64,000 nt of DNA. Origin: Chryseolinea sp. (GTDB lineage: Bacteria > Bacteroidota > Bacteroidia > Cytophagales > Cyclobacteriaceae). The notes under the pieces are model-generated. The model saw nothing but the letters and a program-made list of their open reading frames with translations, searched no databases and was not told the origin of the DNA. Positions 11,901-19,475 of this stretch are shown in pieces. Numbering within the stretch: position 1 is the stretch's first letter; each line of letters opens with the position of its first letter. The position numbers and the translations under genes were made by a program. The stretch is from assembly GCA_025923195.1 (NCBI GenBank), contig JAICGJ010000003.1:1-64000 (forward strand). Reading direction: 5' to 3'.

Positions 11901-14885
11901 CAGCCTGTACCTCCTATTGATCTCGGCACGATTGTGCTGCGGAAAAAGATAGGACGATTATTGGTAAACGTCACTAAAGAATCGGATGGTTCGAAAGTAT
12001 CGGCTGCGCAGATCAACATAATCGATACTTCCATTGCCGGAATTACAGACGCAAATGGAAGGTGGTATTCAGAAGTGCCAGGTGGGAATGTCATTGTCGA
12101 AGTGAAGGGTGTTGCCGGAAGTGGACTGGTCACCGTTCAACGACAAATCGCTACATCGGACGTCGATACGACGGTCGTAGCTGTAGCGCTAAAAAACGGT
12201 GTAACGGTCAGCGGTCTGGTAACCGCCGGATCACAAAACATCAGCGATGCGACAGTGAGGGTGGATGGTTTAGACTACATCAATGTCAAGACAAATTCGT
12301 CTGGCCAATTCGCCATCGTTATCCCTACTGGAGAGTACACCCTTAAAGCGACAAAGACTGGCTATGTCGGGGCGGAGAGACAACAAGTATTTTCAGGTAC
12401 AACAGCCGAAGTCAATTTCAATCTCGGGCAAGCTGGATTCGACATTACTAAAATATTAGGTTTCGAGGTTGAAATAGAAAAAATGGAGGGCGCTGGAAAT
12501 AGCCGAACGCTTTCAGGCGCCGTGATCAATGTTCCTTCAAACCAGATGTTTACTGTTAAGCCAAATGAACGATTACCCTTCAATAACATAGTGGTCGATT
12601 TGATTGGGAATGTGCCCGTTCCCCGTGGCGGTCAACTCAATCTTTCCGTCACCCACCTTGATCTGCTTGCATTTGGATATCTGCCCGTTAAGGTTAAGAA
12701 TAACGATCTCGCTTTGGTCATAAAACAAGTTACGGGAAACATTCGGGCCGGACGTCTTGAAGCGATTCCAGAAATTAACTATCAAAAATTCATTCCTATA
12801 CCAATAGGATTTAAAGTACCGGAGGGATTGAAACACACCCTTACAACGGGTGGCATATCCTCAATTCCACTATTAGCCGCCGGAGAGTCATTGCCGACGC
12901 TGGAAAACTTTTCGATTCATACTTCAAGCGGAAACGCGGAGTTGTATGGATTTACATTGGGGCTCAATTCCGCCGCCTGTGAGGTTAAGAGTGATGGTCT
13001 GTATTTCAAGGGTGATTTAAGTTTGTCTGGCATACCCCTGCTCGATGACAGTAAGCTAGCTATAAATGAATTAATGATTGGCAAAGATGCCAGCCTTAAG
13101 AACGTGAGTGTTGATATCGGTGTTAATAACTCCATAAGCCTCGCGAGCTGGACTGCAACTTTATTATCTGTAGGCATCAATGAAAATGGGCTAAAACTTT
13201 CCGGTAATGTCAAGGTGAAAATACCGGAATCAACTGAATCGGGTATTGGCTTTGACAACTTGACGGTTAGTAAAACGGCTCTATATGGTGGTGATTTTAC
13301 ATTACCTGAAGAAGGAATAGATGTTTTCGGAATTGTGAAAATGAAGCGAGGTATCAAACCACTTTCATTTGGACGCCTTGGAAATACGAGTGTTCATTAC
13401 ATCGGGGGATCAGGCGAATTCAAACTGCCAAAATTCATTGATAATACGTTAACCGTAGAGTTCTTCCAAATTCAAACCGATGGGAAATTCGAAGCGAGAG
13501 TTCCCGTCAATATGAGTATTCCATTGCTCGGCCTCGCGAATATTTCTCTTCGAAGCCTGGGCTTCCGAACGACCGGGGGAGTTGGCGTTGATGTGATGGG
13601 TGATTTTAACTTGCACGCTATTCCATTTTTTAAAGCATCGGCGGGAGGTATTCACTATGGAAAAAATGGTTCTATTTCTGTCGACGAGTTAGGTGTAGGT
13701 TTTGACCTAGTTGGAATCGCCGCCTTAAATGCACGTGCAAAATTTGTCGATCAACCGGGTCGTCAAGGATTTGAAGGTTCTGGCAACATAAAGATAAAGG
13801 CAACGCCTCTTGACCTCGGATTGGGTTTCCGGTATTATAAATTACCAGCAGGAATTGAAATCGGCGCGCTGTTGCGAGCGGGTGTTGTAATACCGATTGG
13901 TGCCGTCACGCTTGCTGAAATCGAAGGTGAGTTTGGATTAAACACGCAGGATAATAAATGGATGGGACGTATAGGTGGGTCGTTAAGCATCGGCGGCTTA
14001 AATGCAGCTCTGGCGATTAAGCCACTTTCTATCACCGTGGAAAATGGTCCTGTTTTCAAACTTGATGGTGGATTAGCTGTCTTGGGACAGAGTGTTGCTA
14101 AGGCGCATGGTATTCTTGATTTTCCAAAATCGTACTTCAGTTTTGACTTTCGACAAAATCTTAATTTTCTGCCGGAACTCTACACATCCGACGGTGGTGG
14201 ACGTTTTGTGGTGTCAACTGCGCGAGATAATACCTATTGGATGATGGGTGTGATGTATCGTGCGAGCATGCTGGGTGGATTGGTGAAGGGTAATGCGAAC
14301 ATAACTGCTGGTTGGGGTCTAAATGTTGACGCACATCCCGAGCATAGTGAATATACTGGGTTCCTGAATCGCGACTATCTTGACAATGGCGTGCTTAAAG
14401 GCATCCATGTAGCAACGTTCGCAGGCATTAACTTCGATACAGGTGAACGAGGTTTTGCTGATGTAGCAACAGGTCGAGCATGGTATAATAATCACGGCGC
14501 TGTAAATATGGATATGGGCTTCGGAAGAGGAAGATATGGTTTTCGTGTAGCCACGGGATGGGAAGCAGGTGCTTACCTCAAGATCGCTGATGTAAACATC
14601 GCTGGTGCAGAAGTTGGAATCGATGGGGAGTTAAAAGGGTTCTACGATTATGGTGCGCGTTACCTTCAGTTCGATGGATATTTGCGCGCCAAGCTCATTG
14701 CATGGATCGGTGATTGTTCGAATGACTGTGTTAATAAAATCTGTTGGGGTGGATGCGTCAATCCATGTATGGTGGCTAACTGTGAGGTTTGTCCTATTCC
14801 AGTGGGCGGAAAGATATGCTTGAAGCCAGCTGTGAATGCTAGCTTCAACTCAAGTTCCGGGTTTAAAATGGGAATTGATTTCTAA
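8907..14885 (+). CDS. giant secreted protein (1992 aa) with Ig-like/carboxypeptidase-regulatory-like modules, long repetitive beta region and Cys-rich C-terminus; possibly TANFOR-domain-like
   Basis: Continuous ORF with signal peptide (MKAWKIFFLMVMGVCTMTAVAQS); several 'TTDDEGSFEA', 'ITDANGRWYSEVPGG', 'SSGQFAIVIPTGEYTLKATKTGY' type modules; C-terminal Cys cluster. Confidence 0.85.
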   Translation: MKAWKIFFLMVMGVCTMTAVAQSPIRVQIQVSRPYPNKISDFQSNPNQVVILLTNNSQVTHNVQLLGSVNGDNNVSVRTANNYRSSRPIVVAPLSLTRVSADDIGALFNTNTLVFAGITKEEATRMNGLPEGVYQICVKVIDYVTRTPLSEDEPLGCSNIFMVSNLEPPVVIKPFADDSLKAQSPQNVVFSWSLPPGAPPSTQYNVRLVELPDANRNPFDVMRSSRQPYFETVVVGAPTILYGPAEPPLVEGRRYALMVTAIDPFNNVVFRNDGRSEVVAFTYGRPERKSLISFQRIERRSSFVNLPRTVITGKINWYYRASEEKGFGLSSMVGAPYHSNAAMREAMIDPSSGPEATTTFQRAVRDVNASVARLPAAAPKQSVISSPLSAARKTSSVGVVISGGQPLTSVTTAELSASSKYLSYIPNLSKRGDTPHPMKRAAVKLYAVSTAGKESLLASTTTDDEGSFEAAIVNVAFYNPALGDKIKVYIDHPDFVLQEATLTLTKPDYTGKYDLGTLWALARTYRLKPKVLDEGKVEVSDAIVEIYRPVSYYDKDPNVKNEGSLKNDSIVRINGQPCVKVAAVRSGSTALRLFYSDNFMDYYTIRVVHKTLKPLVQTLSISGYGGVKEEVSLVEQTYSCVTGMPSLKGTVVKRLSPEINVPGAIVTLYFNDDADYGPKKSSTIENIGKQYYDQAGVKVSAVSLIGNTPGVTKPKPIASGLGPTKSVVGNLNLIAPAPATSSTTSPYASTFVGRSATSLSAAAVLSNTRSTTTDSLGSFLFTDLPISAKETRMTVRIPGYEKVFEFKVMIAVKGTEYNLGKVYLDMTVFTIGGIVKNEEGQPISRPVVRWVSGGNPKEGDEYGRFAIENTAGKDTLIVSKLGFEEKRIPVTLTEPVVPDNKSGKTDRGSMKSQVVSPALWSQQLLALPSYSAVTASTPTFSAAGLGLHTVHTVNRKVLQLSTQPPSNNTKKKTADAFSVADSKVALASLYSVLITPEQQPVPPIDLGTIVLRKKIGRLLVNVTKESDGSKVSAAQINIIDTSIAGITDANGRWYSEVPGGNVIVEVKGVAGSGLVTVQRQIATSDVDTTVVAVALKNGVTVSGLVTAGSQNISDATVRVDGLDYINVKTNSSGQFAIVIPTGEYTLKATKTGYVGAERQQVFSGTTAEVNFNLGQAGFDITKILGFEVEIEKMEGAGNSRTLSGAVINVPSNQMFTVKPNERLPFNNIVVDLIGNVPVPRGGQLNLSVTHLDLLAFGYLPVKVKNNDLALVIKQVTGNIRAGRLEAIPEINYQKFIPIPIGFKVPEGLKHTLTTGGISSIPLLAAGESLPTLENFSIHTSSGNAELYGFTLGLNSAACEVKSDGLYFKGDLSLSGIPLLDDSKLAINELMIGKDASLKNVSVDIGVNNSISLASWTATLLSVGINENGLKLSGNVKVKIPESTESGIGFDNLTVSKTALYGGDFTLPEEGIDVFGIVKMKRGIKPLSFGRLGNTSVHYIGGSGEFKLPKFIDNTLTVEFFQIQTDGKFEARVPVNMSIPLLGLANISLRSLGFRTTGGVGVDVMGDFNLHAIPFFKASAGGIHYGKNGSISVDELGVGFDLVGIAALNARAKFVDQPGRQGFEGSGNIKIKATPLDLGLGFRYYKLPAGIEIGALLRAGVVIPIGAVTLAEIEGEFGLNTQDNKWMGRIGGSLSIGGLNAALAIKPLSITVENGPVFKLDGGLAVLGQSVAKAHGILDFPKSYFSFDFRQNLNFLPELYTSDGGGRFVVSTARDNTYWMMGVMYRASMLGGLVKGNANITAGWGLNVDAHPEHSEYTGFLNRDYLDNGVLKGIHVATFAGINFDTGERGFADVATGRAWYNNHGAVNMDMGFGRGRYGFRVATGWEAGAYLKIADVNIAGAEVGIDGELKGFYDYGARYLQFDGYLRAKLIAWIGDCSNDCVNKICWGGCVNPCMVANCEVCPIPVGGKICLKPAVNASFNSSSGFKMGIDF

Positions 14886-14916
14886 AGCGTTTATGTGTTT
14901 AGGTGTTCAGGTGTAT

Positions 14917-17007
14917 ATGATACCAAAAAAGATGAAAATGTTTTATGAGATGGTTTTTCGGTTATGCATTGTAACATGTTCAGTGCTTGTTGCAAGTCAT
15001 TTGGCGGTTGGACAAGCGCAGGAAAACAATGCCTTACCGCTAAAATATTCGCAAAGAGATGGAACATATCTCTATTTTTCGGATCGCGCTTTATCACCGA
15101 CACTGCCTTTTAATGGTATTGTAAGCGTTCGCGTAAGCCGAAACACGGGAAGAGGTTTTAAAGAATTGCTTATAGCAGCACGACCTTCGACTCTGAAGGA
15201 ATTCAAAAAGATGTGCGGTGAACAAACATGGTCCCAAATGAAGGTGATTAAAAAATTATCTTCCGATGAAGAAGCTTGGAAATATATTGTAGATCACCAC
15301 CTGCTTGACGACTATGGTACGTTGGCTTTTGATATGGCATTTCGTCAGGCGATGGGAAGCGCTTACCTCGATAAAGAAGCAGCTGGTTTAGCAACGGGCA
15401 AGCAATGGCGGTATAAGGTTGATTGGCTTAATGCTTCTGGAGGTATTATTCAGTCCGCTGAGGGAACGATTACAGGTGGTGCAAAACTGTTTACCATTGG
15501 GCATGTCAGCAAGTCCCGCTCATTTGCAAACGATTCATTGGTGAACCTTCAATGGTACGCATTAGAGAAACAAGGCTCCAATCATATTGTCATGGCGGAT
15601 ATTTTCCGGCAAACTGGCGGTAAAGGGCCATTTACTAAATTATCTGCGAAATTGTTTGCTAATCGAAAAGGCGATTCTCTAATTTTTAATTATCGGGAAA
15701 ATGTGATTCCCCAAGCTTTGTATCGATACTACCTTCGCCCTACTGATGAAATGGGTAACAGCGCGGGGCCTTCTGATACGATCAACGTGCTGTCATTTAA
15801 CTTCGCTGCATTGCCACTGCTGCAAGATGTATCAGCCCAAGATACCTTGAATGGCGTTTTCGTTAAGTGGAAACCATTAGGCGATTTGCCGCACGTAACC
15901 GGAATTGAAGTACAGCGCTCGCGGGATGTACGTGGCAACTATGTTATTCTGGACACAATTGCCGTAACGAGTATATCTTTTTTTGATGATCGAGTGCTTC
16001 CTGATATTCCATATTTCTATCGACTTCGCTTGGTCGCGTTGCAAGGCATGGAGAAGGAAGCGGGATATTCGGGTTATGTAACCGCCGTCGTAAAGAATAA
16101 GCTTAAGAATCCAGATCCACCTTATTCATTGGAAGGAAATATCGTAGATGGGAAAGTACATCTTACTTGGCAAGCTGTTTATGATCCCGACCTGTACGCA
16201 TATTTCGTATACAGAAGTCCATCGGATCAACAGAAATTCGAAGTCATCTCCCCCGGGCTTCAAACGCTCGACTTTACCGACACATCGTCGGTCAGCGGAC
16301 GAGTTCAATATGTTTATGCCATTAAAGCTGTGAACAACTACAGCCTGGAGAGTGAATATTCCAACCTGGTAACCATGCGCCAACCCGTTGTTGAATTGCC
16401 GGATGCTCCTAGGGGTTTAAACGCATACCTGGATCATGGGAAAGTTGTCTTGTTGTGGCCATCTGCAAGTAGAACAGATCACGCCATCGCAGGATATAAT
16501 ATATACAAACGCGAACTTCAAGCGCAAAACACTTTTAGTGCTGATCAGCCGGCAGCAGTGCAAGCGACGAGTCTGAAATTTATTTTGGTAAATGATGCAT
16601 TAATTACGCAACCTCACTTTGAAGATAGACAACTTATCCCAGGAGAAACATACGAATATGCTATTTCTTCTGTAGACATTTTTGGAATTGAAAGTACCTA
16701 TTCCCCATTCGCTAAACTGACGGTGGAAATTGCAGCGAGGATCGTTGAAACTTGCACGATCCGAAAAATCGGCACTGGTATTGAATTAACGTGGGACCCA
16801 TCTCTCCATGAAGGCGCGGAGGTCGTTTCAATTTATCGCAAGCGAGCTGGCGCTATGAATTATCAGAGGGTAGCGAGTCTTACCGGAGGGCAGACAACCT
16901 ACGTCGACAAAACCGCTGCGAAGGGAGCGTTGTACATTTATGTCATCAGCGCTGAACGAGGTAAGACCGTATTGGCTAAAAGTGAAGAGAAAAATATTCA
17001 TTACTGA
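14917..17007 (+). CDS. secreted fibronectin type III-like repeat protein
   Basis: Start revised to ATG 14917 (MIPKKMKMFYEMVFRLCIVTCSVLVASHLAVGQA signal peptide); repeated 'VHLTWQAVYDPDLYAYFVYRS', 'VVLLWPSASRTDHAIAGYNIYKRE' FN3-type motifs. Confidence 0.82.
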   Translation: MIPKKMKMFYEMVFRLCIVTCSVLVASHLAVGQAQENNALPLKYSQRDGTYLYFSDRALSPTLPFNGIVSVRVSRNTGRGFKELLIAARPSTLKEFKKMCGEQTWSQMKVIKKLSSDEEAWKYIVDHHLLDDYGTLAFDMAFRQAMGSAYLDKEAAGLATGKQWRYKVDWLNASGGIIQSAEGTITGGAKLFTIGHVSKSRSFANDSLVNLQWYALEKQGSNHIVMADIFRQTGGKGPFTKLSAKLFANRKGDSLIFNYRENVIPQALYRYYLRPTDEMGNSAGPSDTINVLSFNFAALPLLQDVSAQDTLNGVFVKWKPLGDLPHVTGIEVQRSRDVRGNYVILDTIAVTSISFFDDRVLPDIPYFYRLRLVALQGMEKEAGYSGYVTAVVKNKLKNPDPPYSLEGNIVDGKVHLTWQAVYDPDLYAYFVYRSPSDQQKFEVISPGLQTLDFTDTSSVSGRVQYVYAIKAVNNYSLESEYSNLVTMRQPVVELPDAPRGLNAYLDHGKVVLLWPSASRTDHAIAGYNIYKRELQAQNTFSADQPAAVQATSLKFILVNDALITQPHFEDRQLIPGETYEYAISSVDIFGIESTYSPFAKLTVEIAARIVETCTIRKIGTGIELTWDPSLHEGAEVVSIYRKRAGAMNYQRVASLTGGQTTYVDKTAAKGALYIYVISAERGKTVLAKSEEKNIHY

Positions 17008-17014
17008 CATCATT

Positions 17015-18190
17015 ATGAAGATATGTTTCGAATCAATAATGTTTGCTTTGCCTCCCGGGCTACAAAGGCTCTTGGCCCTCGGGGTCATGATCATGGTTTG
17101 GCTTATGGCTTCACAATGTGCTCAGGATAATGTGTTGGCCGAACTGGACGGCACGATCAGGATCGATAGCATTTCACCTGCTGCAGGACCGGTTGGTACA
17201 ACGGTAAAAATTTATGGAAGCGGGTTTTCTTCAACCGTCAATCACAATGAAGTTTCGATTAATGGCATAAAGGCATCTATTCTTGAGCCAGCGAGTCTGA
17301 CAACACTCATTATTCAGGTGCCACCGAATTCGACAACCGGCAAAGTGAGTTTGAAAGTTGACAATGTGATGACCCAGGGGCCCGTTTTTACGGTTGTTGA
17401 TCCGCCGATTATTCTATCCGTGACGCCTCTTCAAGGCTTCGCAGGTTACCGTGTATTTATAAATGGATCAAAGCTTTCACAGGTCAGTGATGTTAGATTC
17501 AATGGTGTGGCGGGTGAAATCTTTAGCAAAAGCTCCGCAGAAATCGTTGTGATTACACCCAATAGTACTACCGGTGTCATTGAGCTATTGTTCCCGGAAG
17601 GAAAAGTTACAGGGCCGGTGTTTACTTACCTGCCAATACCGGTCATTGACACAGCTGGCATCATTCAGTACATTCGGTTGGATGCTGAGGGCCCGTTGGG
17701 GAGTGCCATTGCTTTTTTGGGCCGACATTTTGCTACCGATGCCGCAAAACTAAAAGTCTACTTAAATGCACAGAGTGTAGACATTCTTTCCGCTGGTCTG
17801 GATAATGACGGGAACCCGGGGGTAATTATAGGCATGCCTCCACCCGAAACCGATAATCCTACAACGCTGGAGATTGAATCGGAAGGCATAAGGAGCTTAC
17901 CTTTTGAATTCGTTATTCCACCAAAGTTAAATGACCTTTCATACAATTACATTGGTAATACAATGCGGATTCGGCTGGACGCTTATGGCTCTTACTTTGG
18001 GGTAGCCAATCCGTTAAAACAAGTAAAGGTGTTTCAAGTGGGTGCTGTTAATATACCGGTCCCATTAACAGTAGTGTCATGGACTCCAACACTTATTACA
18101 ATGGAGTTAGATATTGTTCATGGCGAGTATTATGATGTGAGCGTTGAGGTGAAAGAAGAGATTTCAGAAGTAATCAGGTTTAGGCCATAG
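17015..18190 (+). CDS. IPT/TIG domain-containing lipoprotein
   Basis: Start revised to ATG 17015; lipobox-like 'MASQCAQ'; repeats 'IDSISPAAGPVGTTVKIYGSGFSS' and 'ILSVTPLQGFAGYRVFINGSKLS' typical of IPT/TIG. Confidence 0.87.
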   Translation: MKICFESIMFALPPGLQRLLALGVMIMVWLMASQCAQDNVLAELDGTIRIDSISPAAGPVGTTVKIYGSGFSSTVNHNEVSINGIKASILEPASLTTLIIQVPPNSTTGKVSLKVDNVMTQGPVFTVVDPPIILSVTPLQGFAGYRVFINGSKLSQVSDVRFNGVAGEIFSKSSAEIVVITPNSTTGVIELLFPEGKVTGPVFTYLPIPVIDTAGIIQYIRLDAEGPLGSAIAFLGRHFATDAAKLKVYLNAQSVDILSAGLDNDGNPGVIIGMPPPETDNPTTLEIESEGIRSLPFEFVIPPKLNDLSYNYIGNTMRIRLDAYGSYFGVANPLKQVKVFQVGAVNIPVPLTVVSWTPTLITMELDIVHGEYYDVSVEVKEEISEVIRFRP

Positions 18191-18274
18191 GTAGTTCGTG
18201 GACGCTTGACAGTTCAAGGAGACAAATTCGTTTGTTGATGAAATAGGTTCATCGGTTGCGCTACGCGCAATTAT

Positions 18275-19348
18275 TCAAGTCAAAATTCGGTGGGTCGGTC
18301 TTGGAAAGCCTGGCCGAAAAACAGACCACCTTCCCTCAATTATTTTGCAGCCATACCGACGCTCAGCCCCGGCCAGAATTTCATCCACAATTTTTTCCAA
18401 GCTTTTAGGCCCAGTCTCTACACGTGCATTGATCAATATGTTGACTAAGTTTGATTTTATGTGATTCAGTTTGATATCCGCCCCGGTACTGGTGGATGTA
18501 AAGCACACGCGTTCACTACCTTCTTCCGACTCAACAAAAAACTTAAGATGACCGATCGCAAAACGTCTTAGTTGGATCTCGTTTACTATGGATGCAATGA
18601 TATTTTTTACAACAAAAGTTGCCTGCTCACCCGATGCCCGGATGCTGATGCTTTTATCGAGCCAGGCAAGCTGGGCCTCGCCATGCCCGTAAATCTCATA
18701 GTCAATGTCCAATGAAACTCGCTGTCCAGTCAGAGTGAAATTGTGGATTGCTTCAAGCCAACCCTCGATGTGGTCATCGAGCAACGAGTTCTGGTGCAGA
18801 ATCATCTTACCCGGGTATTCAGACCTTATGATCCCGTCAAGCATTTGTTGCTGGTCTGCACTCAGCAGATCAATTTTGTTTAATATCAGCAGATCGGCTT
18901 CAGCTAGTTGTTTTTTATAAATGTAGCGTACCGATTCATCGATAAACGCTGAACGTCCTTCGAGAATTGAAGACAACAACTCAGCATCTGCAAAAATCGA
19001 AATCACCACTTCAATCTCGGGCATGAATTTGTGCAAGGGTTTTGCAATGGTTGCGATAAGGTCAGTACAGGATCCTACAGATTCGGCAAAAATCAGTTCC
19101 GGATGATTTTTTCCCAACGCCAGAATGTGTTCACCTAATTGCGGATAGTTGCAGCAAAAGCACCCATTGGATACTTCCTTCACAGGAATGTCAAACTTTC
19201 TAATAAATTCGCTGTCAACTTGCTGGTCACCCTGGTCATTCGTAATGACTGCCACCCTGCGGTTGGCGCGCAGCAAAATGCGGGCAGCGCTCGCAATAGC
19301 GGTTGTCTTTCCGCTGCCCAGGAATCCACCTGTAAGAGCCAGCTTCAT
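18275..19348 (-). CDS. CobW/HypB/UreG-type P-loop GTP-binding protein
   Basis: Start revised to ATG at 19348 (MKLALTGGFLGSGKTTAIA); Walker A GGFLGSGKTT, metal-site-like 'NGCFCCNYPQL', 'NKIDLL' G4 motif. Confidence 0.88.
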   Translation of the reverse strand: MKLALTGGFLGSGKTTAIASAARILLRANRRVAVITNDQGDQQVDSEFIRKFDIPVKEVSNGCFCCNYPQLGEHILALGKNHPELIFAESVGSCTDLIATIAKPLHKFMPEIEVVISIFADAELLSSILEGRSAFIDESVRYIYKKQLAEADLLILNKIDLLSADQQQMLDGIIRSEYPGKMILHQNSLLDDHIEGWLEAIHNFTLTGQRVSLDIDYEIYGHGEAQLAWLDKSISIRASGEQATFVVKNIIASIVNEIQLRRFAIGHLKFFVESEEGSERVCFTSTSTGADIKLNHIKSNLVNILINARVETGPKSLEKIVDEILAGAERRYGCKIIEGRWSVFRPGFPRPTHRILT

Positions 19349-19475
19349 AATAGTTATTGACCAAGGTAATAAAAGATCGACACTATCGGACTGACCCACA
19401 CGCAAATCGAACTTCATGAATGTTTGCCATCTGCCAAAAAATAAAACTATATTCAATGATCAAAACCAGACGCTG

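Noticed and set aside
12917-13357. 146-aa minus-strand ORF
   Set aside because: Antisense shadow frame inside the 1992-aa gene
18256-18270. TTGCGC-tac-GCGCAA hairpin between convergent genes
   Set aside because: Short stem without a T run; too weak to call a terminator confidently
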